Shown here: positions 34,027 to 42,365 of the stretch, one piece after another
How the letters are laid out: every line of letters begins with the position of its first letter
Position numbering within the stretch: position 1 is the first letter of the stretch
Virus record (IMG/VR): IMGVR_UViG_3300023174_005338
Coordinates: 124,001 to 188,000 of that record
Reading direction: 5' to 3' (one strand)
DNA length: 64,000 nt
From: a virus
The notes under the pieces: model-generated
What the model was told of the DNA's origin: nothing
Database searches by the model: none
Seen by the model: the letters and a program-made list of their open reading frames with translations, nothing else
Translations under genes and position numbers: made by a program

Positions 34027-34620
34027 ATGATCATAGGCAACCAAAAACCCATACGAATCATTGGCTACAGTGAATCATCTATGACTCAAGAGTTTGTAAA
34101 TGAGATATCAAAAACACATGTTTGCACAGTGATATCACCAGAAGACTTTGTCACAGACATTGATACAGACTATCAATACATAGTATCAGTCACGGTCGAC
34201 TTGCAAGAACGTAAAAAAATATTGGAGCAGGTTGACCAGCTTGACTTGGATTTAGTCACTTATATCCACAACACTGCCATAGTAAATGGCAATGTTAATC
34301 CTGGATCTTTTGTGTTTCCTTTTTGTAACATTGGTTTACATGCTAGACTAGGTAGACATTGTATTATAAGTGCTTACAGTATGATTGGACATTTCAGTGT
34401 ACTAGGGTCAAACTGTATTCTAAGACCAGGAGTTATGGTCACTGACAAATCTAGAATTGGCAACCACTGTGTTTTAAACATACGGTCTACAGTAACTAAC
34501 AAGGCACACATGGTAGATTATGTGGAACTTAAAGCCTTCAGTAGTGTGACAAAAAATATTACCAAGCCAGGCATTTACATTGGCTCCCCGGCAAGATCAA
34601 TGATTATATCATCAACTTAA
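34027..34620 (+). CDS. PglD-like left-handed beta-helix acyltransferase
   Basis: 197 residues. The N-terminal third is a small Rossmann-like domain (IGNQKPIRIIGYSES); from about residue 90 hexapeptide repeats build a left-handed beta helix (FVFPFCNIGLHARLGRHCIIS, SVLGSNCILRPGVMV, SRIGNHCVLNIRSTV), closing with GIYIGSPAR, as in sugar O/N-acetyltransferases such as PglD and NeuD. It likely acylates a nucleotide sugar or related compound. The 3' end overlaps the convergent minus-strand gene by nine bases. Confidence 0.75.
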   Translation: MIIGNQKPIRIIGYSESSMTQEFVNEISKTHVCTVISPEDFVTDIDTDYQYIVSVTVDLQERKKILEQVDQLDLDLVTYIHNTAIVNGNVNPGSFVFPFCNIGLHARLGRHCIISAYSMIGHFSVLGSNCILRPGVMVTDKSRIGNHCVLNIRSTVTNKAHMVDYVELKAFSSVTKNITKPGIYIGSPARSMIISST

Positions 34621-35535
34621 TTGTTTGATTAGATTATCTATTATCTGTTGGCAAGTTAATAATTCCGTGACATGATCTATACCATGTCCAAGATAAACGT
34701 GTCCATCTTTCTTGCCATGTATTCCACGTACTAATCCCATGGTGCCATTGGCATCATCGGGGCCATGATATGGCTGAAACTGCAAGGCACTTTGTTTGCG
34801 CTCTACGCCGCCCACTTGATGCACAAATTTTGTCAAATCGGCACTTTGTTTTTGTATGGCTGACAATTTGATTTCTGTGTTCAATGGACTTTCTACACTC
34901 AGGGCTAACACCGTGCCCACAGCAACCATTTCTGCACCCAGGTCGATGTAATCTTTGACCTGCTCGGCTGTGCCCACACCTCCATAAGGTATTAACATGG
35001 CTCCAGGAGTCAATTCACGTTGTGTTAAAAATAATTCTCGTATCGCATGAGATCCGGTAAATCCAGCACTTTCGGTACCTTTAATACAAAACCCGTCAAG
35101 TAAATGTAGATTCACGGTGGCTTGATCCACTGGGTCATATATGCGTTTAAAAACCTTGGTTCCTAAAGCCTTGATTGGGTCCAACAATGCAATCAGATCG
35201 GCGGTCAATTCTTGTTCGGTGGCTGTGAAATTAAAAGTATTTTTAGCACCGTAAATAATTTCCATAGTAGGAATACGATGAGATCTTACAATTTCCTGTA
35301 CGGCCACCGATTCGTATTCATACAATTCAAAACTTAGGTGTATGCAATTACTGCCAGTGCTTTGAACAAATTTATCTAGATCTTGTTGCATGCGGGTAGG
35401 ATTACCGTTGTACGTCCACGAACATAGACTAGGATACCCTCCAGCCTTGTGAACAGCCATGGCTAGTTCCACAGTTGAACCTTTGTTCATACAGGCTTCT
35501 AAAATGGGATATCGAGATTGAAATACAGCGGACAT
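34612..35535 (-). CDS. Nitronate monooxygenase/2-nitropropane dioxygenase-like flavoenzyme
   Basis: 307 residues on the minus strand. FMN-dependent TIM-barrel family: the start has YPILEACMNKGSTVELAMAVHKAGG, with the typical (I/Y)PI..AxM opening; GFCIKGTESAGFTGSH carries the E-x-G-G-like FMN/histidine region; and IPYGGVGTAEQVKDYIDLGAEMVAVGT is the phosphate-binding end. Members oxidise nitronates or act as enoyl reductases. Paired tail-to-head, three bases apart, with an adenylate-forming enzyme upstream, which hints at acyl substrates. Confidence 0.8.
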   Translation of the reverse strand: MSAVFQSRYPILEACMNKGSTVELAMAVHKAGGYPSLCSWTYNGNPTRMQQDLDKFVQSTGSNCIHLSFELYEYESVAVQEIVRSHRIPTMEIIYGAKNTFNFTATEQELTADLIALLDPIKALGTKVFKRIYDPVDQATVNLHLLDGFCIKGTESAGFTGSHAIRELFLTQRELTPGAMLIPYGGVGTAEQVKDYIDLGAEMVAVGTVLALSVESPLNTEIKLSAIQKQSADLTKFVHQVGGVERKQSALQFQPYHGPDDANGTMGLVRGIHGKKDGHVYLGHGIDHVTELLTCQQIIDNLIKQLS

Positions 35536-35538
35536 AAA

Positions 35539-36630
35539 CTATTTACAATCAAAATGTTTGATCAACGATTTTCTTGACAGTTTTCCGGAATCTGATCGAG
35601 GTATGCTTTCTAATTGATTAATCCAAGAAGGATAACAAACAGAGTGTATAAGTTGCAAGCCCCGCACGACTCGTGACACGTCCACTGCACCAACATAGAC
35701 ACAATTCACTGTTGTTGTGCCAAAAATCACGATTTCTTGTAGTTCTGGAATGTCTTGCCGCATTTGTTGCTCTATACTGACCGGATCAATTTTGTAACCA
35801 CGAATATTGATACGATCAACACTGCGACCCAGTATTCGATAATAACCATGATCATCCTGCTCGGCCAAGTCACCGGTATCAAACCAATCCTGGGTATATG
35901 CTTGTTGGCTTCTGATCCACAAATTACCATCTCTTATGTCAGCCTCTACACCAGTGGTGGGCAGGCCCACGGTGCCAGGTCGTTGAGACCCAGACAAAGG
36001 ATTGCACAAAACATGACTCATGGCTTCAGTCATGCCAAAATATTCTATTACCGGCACCTGAAATTTGTGTTGTAGTGCCTGATACAGTTCCGGGCTCAGT
36101 GGAGCACTACCACTGCGGATCAATCTCAATGCAGTCAATGGCAGTTCGTTTATCACAGACAATATGTCAGGTATGGCCGACACAAATGTGGGTTGGTAAT
36201 CGACCATCTGTCGCACCTGGCGCACCGACAAAAAATGTGTTTCACATCCTGCGTCTCGTGTGGCCCAGTAAAGAGATTGCCCATGTGCATGCCAAAGGCT
36301 CATTACTCCCACATACCTATCGTTGGCAGTGATTTCCAAATCTTGCTGTATTGATCTTACAAGGTTATCAAGTTGTTGTTGTGTAAAGCTATAGAATTTG
36401 CTGTCGCCCACAGTGCCTGAAGTATACCACAGCAGTCGTTCGTTGCTGTAGTCGCCACCTGATCTTTGTTGTTGGTGATTGGGTTCAATCAGAAGGCTCC
36501 AATCAGATTGATCCAAAAGATATTTTTTCCTCGCAGGAGTATAATCTGGATTCACGATCATGATGCTGTAATCATCCAATTGATCTATGTAGTCTTGAGG
36601 ATTAGGGACACACAACACTGCTCTTTTCAT
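35539..36630 (-). CDS. Adenylate-forming (ANL, AMP-binding) enzyme, short form
   Basis: 363 residues on the minus strand. P-loop YTSGTVGDSK (about 69-78), then IEYFGMTEAMS (A5), WFDTGDLAEQD (A7), GRSVDRINIRGYKIDP (A8) and the C-terminal lysine in PRSDSGKLSRKS (A10). All late motifs are intact, but the usual 100-150 residues ahead of the P-loop are mostly missing. It may activate an acyl or amino acid; no carrier protein or CoA-ligase partner is obvious. Operon with the flavoenzyme downstream. Divergent from tctC copy 2. Confidence 0.85.
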   Translation of the reverse strand: MKRAVLCVPNPQDYIDQLDDYSIMIVNPDYTPARKKYLLDQSDWSLLIEPNHQQQRSGGDYSNERLLWYTSGTVGDSKFYSFTQQQLDNLVRSIQQDLEITANDRYVGVMSLWHAHGQSLYWATRDAGCETHFLSVRQVRQMVDYQPTFVSAIPDILSVINELPLTALRLIRSGSAPLSPELYQALQHKFQVPVIEYFGMTEAMSHVLCNPLSGSQRPGTVGLPTTGVEADIRDGNLWIRSQQAYTQDWFDTGDLAEQDDHGYYRILGRSVDRINIRGYKIDPVSIEQQMRQDIPELQEIVIFGTTTVNCVYVGAVDVSRVVRGLQLIHSVCYPSWINQLESIPRSDSGKLSRKSLIKHFDCK

Positions 36631-36652
36631 TGACCTACCTGGGAAATTTAAT

Positions 36653-36689
36653 ATATAATGAGTTATTTATAAAAGGAAAAAACTCCAAA
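36653..36689. promoter_or_regulatory. Divergent AT-rich promoter region with weak hairpin before second tctC
   Basis: TATAAT lies at 36654-36659 and TTTATAAAAGG near 36666-36676. GAGTT (36660-36664) and AACTC (36681-36685) form a 5-bp inverted repeat whose loop contains the ribosome site AAAAGGAAA. Promoters for the minus-strand pair and the plus-strand tctC must lie in this 58-base gap; exact boxes are uncertain. Confidence 0.3.
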
Positions 36690-37606
36690 TGAAAATGCTG
36701 TTGTTAACGCTGGGCATGATCTGGATTTCGGCGGTTCAAGCTCAGGAAGTCATACGCATACAAACTCCTTACGCGGCCAGCCACAGTGGTACTCCGGCCA
36801 TGTTGCGTATCATCGAAACATCCAATAACATTCAAAAAGACTATGTCTTTGTGCTGGAATTCCGTCCTGGCGGTAATCAAGTCATAGCGGTCAAACAAAT
36901 GGATCAAGATCCACAGCGCAATTTGGCCATTATAGCAGCATCGTTTGTAGAAAATACCGAACAGAAAATTTTATCGGCCGCAGACTATATTCCTGTTTGG
37001 AGTTTGGGTGATGCCTGCTGGATGGTCATATCTACTGTAGCTCGTAGTTCATCAATTTTTGGACTCAGAGATTCCCAAGAGCTCACAGTGGGCACTGTGG
37101 GATTTGGCAATGCCACCCATCTCACTGCCTTGCAGATTGGAAAGAAATACAATTTAAAAATACGTTTGGTACCATTCAAGTCCAACTATGATGCAGTAAT
37201 AAACATGGCCGGCGACAACGGAGTGACTTTTGGCATCGATACTCCAATTACATTTGAAAATCTACGTTCAAAAAACCCACGCCTGAAGAATTTGGCCGTG
37301 AGTTGTACAAAACGTTTGCCGGAGTATCCAGATGTGCCTACACTGCGTGAGCAAGGTATAGTGGCGCCGTCGGTGATCAACATTGTGGTGGCCAACCAGG
37401 TTATGTCCGCAGATCGTCGACAACAGTTGGGTAAAATTCTTGAACAAGCTACCAATCAAATTGGTGAAACTGAAATAGTTAGAACAAGCGGATTCGTGCC
37501 GCCACAGTTTGATCGAATCAGCGCACAGGAACATTTTACCAAAAATATAGAGTTGATCAGGCGACTGAGAGGTCAATTTGAAAGAGAAATCAAGCAATCA
37601 CAGTAA
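36689..37606 (+). CDS. Second Bug/TctC-type substrate-binding protein
   Basis: 305 residues with a signal peptide (hydrophobic core, cleavage after VQA near residue 18). The mature sequence keeps the TctC pattern: IQTPYAASHSGTP ligand loop, LEFRPGGNQVIA, VGTVGFGNATH, and late LPEYPDVPTLREQG. It is clearly diverged from the 2122 copy, so probably a different ligand. Good AAAAGGAAA ribosome site. Confidence 0.8.
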   Translation: MKMLLLTLGMIWISAVQAQEVIRIQTPYAASHSGTPAMLRIIETSNNIQKDYVFVLEFRPGGNQVIAVKQMDQDPQRNLAIIAASFVENTEQKILSAADYIPVWSLGDACWMVISTVARSSSIFGLRDSQELTVGTVGFGNATHLTALQIGKKYNLKIRLVPFKSNYDAVINMAGDNGVTFGIDTPITFENLRSKNPRLKNLAVSCTKRLPEYPDVPTLREQGIVAPSVINIVVANQVMSADRRQQLGKILEQATNQIGETEIVRTSGFVPPQFDRISAQEHFTKNIELIRRLRGQFEREIKQSQ

Positions 37607-37609
37607 CCA

Positions 37610-37638
37610 TTGACAAGCTGTAAAATATACTGTATAGT
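37610..37638 (+). promoter_or_regulatory. Sigma70 promoter for the DsbA-like gene
   Basis: TTGACA (37610-37615), 17-base spacer, TATAGT (37633-37638): near-consensus. TACT/AGTA around the -10 box gives a weak 4-bp symmetry. AAGGAG follows before ATG 37660. Confidence 0.75.
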
Positions 37639-37659
37639 AAACAAATTAAGGAGAAACTT

Positions 37660-37920
37660 ATGTCAACCAAAAACTTCACAGCAGAACAAACCAAAAAACT
37701 AAATCAAGTCATCAATGAAGGCATGCAGGTCATGCACGAGATCGAGACCTTGACAGGCGGACTCAATGACACTGTTAAAGCCATCGCCGAAGAACTAGAA
37801 ATCAAACCCAATGTGCTAAAAAAAGCCATACGCCTGGCACATAAAAGCGAGTTTGGTCGTGAGCAACAGGACCATGAACTCCTGGAACAGATCTTGACCA
37901 CTGTAGGCAAGACGCTATAA
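37660..37920 (+). CDS. DsbA-like double-stranded-DNA-binding protein (T4 late transcription type)
   Basis: 86 residues, all helical, with a helix-turn-helix-like centre (VKAIAEELEIKPNVLKKAIRLAHKSEFG) and a leucine-rich C-terminal helix. Size, layout and the AIRLAHKSEF...ELLEQIL end resemble T4 DsbA, which binds DNA near late promoters and aids late transcription. It has its own near-consensus sigma70 promoter and lies just upstream of DNA polymerase. Moderate confidence in the family, since the identity rests on a short pattern. Confidence 0.55.
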   Translation: MSTKNFTAEQTKKLNQVINEGMQVMHEIETLTGGLNDTVKAIAEELEIKPNVLKKAIRLAHKSEFGREQQDHELLEQILTTVGKTL

Positions 37921-37923
37921 ATA
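37916..37923 (+). promoter_or_regulatory. Late-type promoter box ahead of DNA polymerase
   Basis: Exact TATAAATA, overlapping the stop of the DsbA-like gene (37918-37920), 71 bases before the TTG start of the polymerase. Confidence 0.5.
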
Positions 37924-37941
37924 TCTCGCAGGAGACGAGTC

Positions 37942-37956
37942 GTTGCCGTAAGCAAC
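37942..37956 (+). promoter_or_regulatory. Hairpin in the DNA polymerase leader
   Basis: GTTGC (37942-37946), loop CGTAA, GCAAC (37952-37956): a perfect 5-bp stem between the late-type box and the ribosome site (GGAG near 37984). T4 and RB69 polymerases repress their own translation through a leader hairpin; a similar role here is a guess. Confidence 0.35.
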
Positions 37957-37993
37957 ATGAATCATGGCAGACCAGCCATAACTGGAGAAATCA

Positions 37994-40651
37994 TTGAGTT
38001 ACATTGACGCACTATTTGATCGTGAACACGATCGCATACATGTGGTTGAACGGCGTGATGGCAAACGATGCTATCAGGAATACGCACCCAACTACATATT
38101 CTACTATGATGATCCCCGTGGCAAGTTCACCAGTATCTATGGCACGCCGGTCAGCCGCTTCAGCACTAGAAACAACAAAGAGTTTCGCAAAGAAATCCGC
38201 ATACAGAGTGGCAAGCAACTGTATGAAAGTGATATCAATCCCATATTCCGTTGCCTGGAAGAAAACTACAAAGGACAAGATGCACCACGCCTGAACGTAG
38301 CGTTTTTCGACATTGAGGTAGACTTTGATCCCGAACGTGGCTTCTCGCCAACAACAGATCCATTCAATGCTATCACTGCTATCTCAGTTTATCTGCAATG
38401 GTTAGAGCAAATGGTCACCTTGGTTGTTCCTCCTCGGCACATGAGCCGTGCGACCGCGGATGAAATCGCCGGCGAGTTTGAAAACTGCATTGTGTTTGAT
38501 CGCGAAGAAGAAATGTTAAAAACGTTCTTGGATCTAATCGAAGACGCAGATGCACTTTCAGGTTGGAACAGTGAGGGTTATGATATACCCTACACGATAA
38601 ATCGTGTGACTCGGGTCCTAAGCAAAGACGACACACGTAGATTTTGTTTATGGAATCAATACCCCAAGAAGCGTATGTTTGAACGCTTTGGTGCCGAGAA
38701 CGAAACCTATGACTTGATTGGTCGTGTACACATGGACTATATGCAACTGTATCGCAAGTATACATATGAAGAACGTCACAGTTATAGCCTGGATGCCATT
38801 GCTGAATATGAACTGCAAGAAACCAAGACAGTATTTGAAGGCACACTAGATCAACTGTACAATCAAAACTTCAAAAAGTTCATTGAATACAACCGTCAAG
38901 ACACAATGATTCTAGGCAAGTTGGACAAGAAATTAAAGTTCTTGGATCTGGCCAATACCTTGGCACATGAAAATACTGTTTTGTTACAGACCACAATGGG
39001 TGCTGTGGCTGTGACAGAACAGGCCATTATCAATGAAGCACACGAGCGTGGCATGGTTGTTCCCAATCGCAAGGAACGCTACAGTGATGAAGACACACAG
39101 GCCGCTGGTGCCTATGTTGCATTTCCAAAAAAAGGCATACACGAATATGTAGGTAGCATAGACATCAACAGTTTGTATCCCAGTGCCATTCGTGCGCTTA
39201 ACATGGGCCCAGAAACCATCGTTGGGCAGTTGCGTCCTGTAATGACCGAACGATATATCAGCGAAAAGATGCGCAGTGGGTCCAGCTTTGCTGCGGCATG
39301 GGAAGGCCTGTTTGGTAGTTTGGAATACACGGCTGTGATGAATACCGAAGTCGGCACAGAAATTACCATTGATTGGAAAGATGGTGAAGCGTCAGTTCAC
39401 AGTGCCGCTGACGTATGGAAGATAATCTTTGATAGCAACCGCCCTTGGATGATCACGGCCAATGGCACTATCTTTACCTACGAGAAGGAAGCAGTCATTC
39501 CTGGCTTGTTAAAACGCTGGTATGCCGAACGCAAAGAAATGCAGGCCCGACTAAAGGAATGTAAAAATGCAGAAGATGAAGAATATTGGGACAAAAGACA
39601 ACTTGTTAAAAAGATTAACCTCAACAGTCTGTATGGTGCTATTCTTAATCCAGGTTGTAGATTCTTTGACAAGCGTATTGGCCAATCCACAACTCTTACT
39701 GGTCGTGCCATTGCCCGGCACATGGATGCTTATGTAAATGAATGTATCACTGGCGAATATGATCATGTGGGTGACGCAATCATCTATGGTGACACAGATT
39801 CATGTTATTTCTCAGCGTATCCAGTGTTACAAAAAGAAATAGAAGCCGGCAACATGACCTGGAACAGAGAAATCGCTGTTCAACTGTACAACAGCATTGC
39901 TGATCAAGTCAACGATAGCTTTCCTGGTTTTATGGAACAAGCATTCCATGTGCCGCGTGAGATGGGCGATGTGATCCGAGGTGGTCGCGAAATTGTTGCC
40001 AGCAAAGGTTTGTTTATTACCAAAAAGCGTTATGCTGTCATGTATTACGACAAAGAAAACAAGCGTGTGGACACACACGGTAGTCCTGGCCGAGTAAAAG
40101 CCATGGGTCTTGATCTCAAGCGCAGTGACACGCCCAAGGTCATCCAGGAGTTTTTAAGCGAAATTCTCGATGAGGTGCTGATTGGTACAAGTCGTGAGCA
40201 GATCATTGAAAAGATTCGCGAATTCAAATACAAGTTCAAAGAGCGTCCAGGTTGGGAGAAGGGCAGTCCCAAGCGTGTGAACAACTTGACCCGGTATGCC
40301 AAGGAAGAAGAACGCCTGGGCAAGGCCAACATGCCAGGTCATGTGCGTGCTGCTATCAATTGGAATAACTTACGTAGAATGAATTCGGACAAATACAGCA
40401 TGCAGATTGTTGATGGCATGAAGACCATTGTGTGCAAGTTGAAATCTAATCCCTTGGGCTGGACCAGCATAGGGTATCCCACAGACGAGATCCATTTGCC
40501 ATCTTGGTTTAAAGAACTACCCTTCGACGATGCAGAAATGGAAGCCACAGTAGTGGATCAAAAATTAGATAATCTGTTAGGTGTGTTAGACTGGGATTTG
40601 GCCAGTGCCACCAACACAGAAAACACTTTCCAAACTTTATTTGAGTGGTGA
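37994..40651 (+). CDS. Family B DNA polymerase, T4 gp43-like
   Basis: 885 residues from TTG 37994, with GGAG at proper spacing. Exonuclease motif I FFDIEVDF (Asp106, Glu108), Exo II GWNSEGYDIPY (about 190), Exo III region YNRQDTMI; polymerase motif A SIDINSLYPSAIR (about 388-400), motif B KKINLNSLYGA (about 539), motif C YGDTDS (about 597). Both proofreading and polymerising sites look intact. Length matches T4 gp43 (898), and the C-terminal LFEW tail fits the clamp-binding end seen in gp43. Main replicase of the phage. Followed by a methyltransferase and the clamp. Confidence 0.96.
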   Translation: MSYIDALFDREHDRIHVVERRDGKRCYQEYAPNYIFYYDDPRGKFTSIYGTPVSRFSTRNNKEFRKEIRIQSGKQLYESDINPIFRCLEENYKGQDAPRLNVAFFDIEVDFDPERGFSPTTDPFNAITAISVYLQWLEQMVTLVVPPRHMSRATADEIAGEFENCIVFDREEEMLKTFLDLIEDADALSGWNSEGYDIPYTINRVTRVLSKDDTRRFCLWNQYPKKRMFERFGAENETYDLIGRVHMDYMQLYRKYTYEERHSYSLDAIAEYELQETKTVFEGTLDQLYNQNFKKFIEYNRQDTMILGKLDKKLKFLDLANTLAHENTVLLQTTMGAVAVTEQAIINEAHERGMVVPNRKERYSDEDTQAAGAYVAFPKKGIHEYVGSIDINSLYPSAIRALNMGPETIVGQLRPVMTERYISEKMRSGSSFAAAWEGLFGSLEYTAVMNTEVGTEITIDWKDGEASVHSAADVWKIIFDSNRPWMITANGTIFTYEKEAVIPGLLKRWYAERKEMQARLKECKNAEDEEYWDKRQLVKKINLNSLYGAILNPGCRFFDKRIGQSTTLTGRAIARHMDAYVNECITGEYDHVGDAIIYGDTDSCYFSAYPVLQKEIEAGNMTWNREIAVQLYNSIADQVNDSFPGFMEQAFHVPREMGDVIRGGREIVASKGLFITKKRYAVMYYDKENKRVDTHGSPGRVKAMGLDLKRSDTPKVIQEFLSEILDEVLIGTSREQIIEKIREFKYKFKERPGWEKGSPKRVNNLTRYAKEEERLGKANMPGHVRAAINWNNLRRMNSDKYSMQIVDGMKTIVCKLKSNPLGWTSIGYPTDEIHLPSWFKELPFDDAEMEATVVDQKLDNLLGVLDWDLASATNTENTFQTLFEW

Positions 40652-40652
40652 T

Positions 40653-41609
40653 ATGAAACTCAGTGATCTAGTCAACTACAAAAACATCCTTGATGAAATG
40701 TCGGTGATGACCTTGGAAAAAAATACACAGATTGAAATTTCAAAAATCACTAACATTGTTCAGACACAATCCATACAGATAGAAGACTCTGCACAACTGC
40801 TTAAAAAACGACAACAACAAGTATCAGAATCTTTCTTGTCATTCGAACAGGAACTACAGGCATTGAAACATCAACTCAAACAACAGATAGAAATTGCGGA
40901 AAAACCCTGGTTTGCGGAAAGTTATAGACTGTATGATCAAGAAATGAATCATGAAACATTGGCCGATATAAAATTCCGTAGACCCAATATTGCACAAAAA
41001 ACAGAATTTTTTTATCGTGCAAGGATCATGCGATATACCGGTTGGCAAAACACAGCCATGATAGTGCGACCTGGATTTGAAAACTATGTCAATGACATGG
41101 TCAGTTGTGATCCACTTTACCTAGTGGATGTCAATTATGAATTTTTTCAACCCTGTTTAGCCACATTTAATGAATCTTATCAAAATCGGATTAGAACCTA
41201 CATGGTCAGCGAACGTGAAAATGAAAAAATTCTCAAGCGCCTGCCCGACACACAGTTTGGTCTAATCTTGGCCTATAACTTTTTTAATTTCCGACCGATG
41301 GAAGTGATCAAACAATGGTTGTTGGAATTTTACGAAAAACTCAGACCCGGAGGCATGTTGTTGATGACCGTGAATGATTGCGATCGGGCCAAAGGAGTCA
41401 TGCTGGTTGAACAGCATTTTTGTTGCTACACACCCGGTGGTATGATCCGTGATTTGGCTCAAAGCATTGGGTTCGAAACTGAGTTTGTTTGGCACGATCG
41501 GGGACCCAGTACCTGGATGGAATTTAGAAAACCAGGAACTTGGTCATCCACCCGCGGCGGTCAGGCCCTGGCAAAAATACTACCCAAATCTGTTGCAGAA
41601 TCTAAATAA
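40653..41609 (+). CDS. Coiled-coil plus methyltransferase-like protein
   Basis: 318 residues from ATG 40653, one base after the polymerase stop. Residues 1-105 form a Gln/Glu-rich coiled coil. The C-terminal 170 residues resemble a class I methyltransferase: LYLVDVNYEFF (motif II-like), GLILAYNFFNF (motif IV) and LRPGGMLLMTVNDCD (motif V-VI), but motif I glycine loop is not obvious. Located between polymerase and clamp, an odd place for such a gene unless tied to DNA or replisome. Function unknown. Confidence 0.5.
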   Translation: MKLSDLVNYKNILDEMSVMTLEKNTQIEISKITNIVQTQSIQIEDSAQLLKKRQQQVSESFLSFEQELQALKHQLKQQIEIAEKPWFAESYRLYDQEMNHETLADIKFRRPNIAQKTEFFYRARIMRYTGWQNTAMIVRPGFENYVNDMVSCDPLYLVDVNYEFFQPCLATFNESYQNRIRTYMVSERENEKILKRLPDTQFGLILAYNFFNFRPMEVIKQWLLEFYEKLRPGGMLLMTVNDCDRAKGVMLVEQHFCCYTPGGMIRDLAQSIGFETEFVWHDRGPSTWMEFRKPGTWSSTRGGQALAKILPKSVAESK

Positions 41610-41621
41610 ACCCCGTATAAT
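41593..41621 (+). promoter_or_regulatory. Sigma70 promoter with a late-type box in its spacer (sliding clamp)
   Basis: TTGCAG (41593-41598), 17-base spacer, TATAAT (41616-41621). The spacer holds ATCTAAATA (41600-41608), a late-type core; the same word is in the folE promoter. AAGGAG precedes ATG 41643. Confidence 0.7.
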
Positions 41622-41642
41622 CAAACACAAGGAGAAATATCA

Positions 41643-42365
41643 ATGAGAGACCATTTATTAGACTTAGTAGAACACACACATGACCTGGGCGTTATCGACC
41701 TGGTCAAAATCACCGGTGATGACAAAAGCACCGTGATCAACGGCCTAGCAGAAGATCGCAGCGTGGTAGTGGAAGGCACATTTGCAGGTCCACATGCAGA
41801 TTTCATTGGCAACTTTGGCATGCCAAACTTGAGCAAGTTAAAGATTCTTTTGAACTTGCAAGAGTATCGAGAAAATGCTCAATTAAGTTTAACAAGGAAA
41901 GATACTGGCGCACCCGACGGCATCAACTTTGTGAATGCCACCGGAGACTTTAAAAACAACTACAGATTCATGGCCAGTGAAATTGTGAATGAAAAGCTAA
42001 AAACTGTCAAGTTCAAAGGAGTGAACTGGCACATTGAGTTTACTCCTACTGTGGCCAGCATCCAGCGACTAAAAATGCAGGCACAGGCCAATGCTGAAGA
42101 AGTCAACTTCCAGGCCAAGACTGAAAACGGCGATCTAAAGTTTTTCTTTGGTGATCATAGTACCCATGCAGGAAACTTTGTGTTTCATCCCGGTGTGACC
42201 GGCACACTCAAGCGTACCTGGTCCTGGCCAATCAAAACAGTGATTGGTATTCTTGATCTAACCGGTGACAAGACATTTAAGATCAGCGATGATGGTGCGG
42301 CCATGATCACTGTGGATTCGGGCTTGGCTGTTTACAACTACATTCTTCCAGCACAGAGCAAGTGA
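41643..42365 (+). CDS. Sliding clamp (T4 gp45-like)
   Basis: 240 residues. Two-domain PCNA-like beta/alpha pattern without catalytic residues: LGVIDLVKITGDDKSTVINGLAEDRSVVVEG in domain 1 and an acidic, beta-rich domain 2 closing LAVYNYILPAQSK. Length near T4 gp45 (228) and position right behind polymerase support the call. The clamp tethers polymerase and, in T4, also activates late transcription at TATAAATA promoters, which fits the late boxes in this window. Gp33/gp55 and clamp loader are not visible here. Confidence 0.8.
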   Translation: MRDHLLDLVEHTHDLGVIDLVKITGDDKSTVINGLAEDRSVVVEGTFAGPHADFIGNFGMPNLSKLKILLNLQEYRENAQLSLTRKDTGAPDGINFVNATGDFKNNYRFMASEIVNEKLKTVKFKGVNWHIEFTPTVASIQRLKMQAQANAEEVNFQAKTENGDLKFFFGDHSTHAGNFVFHPGVTGTLKRTWSWPIKTVIGILDLTGDKTFKISDDGAAMITVDSGLAVYNYILPAQSK

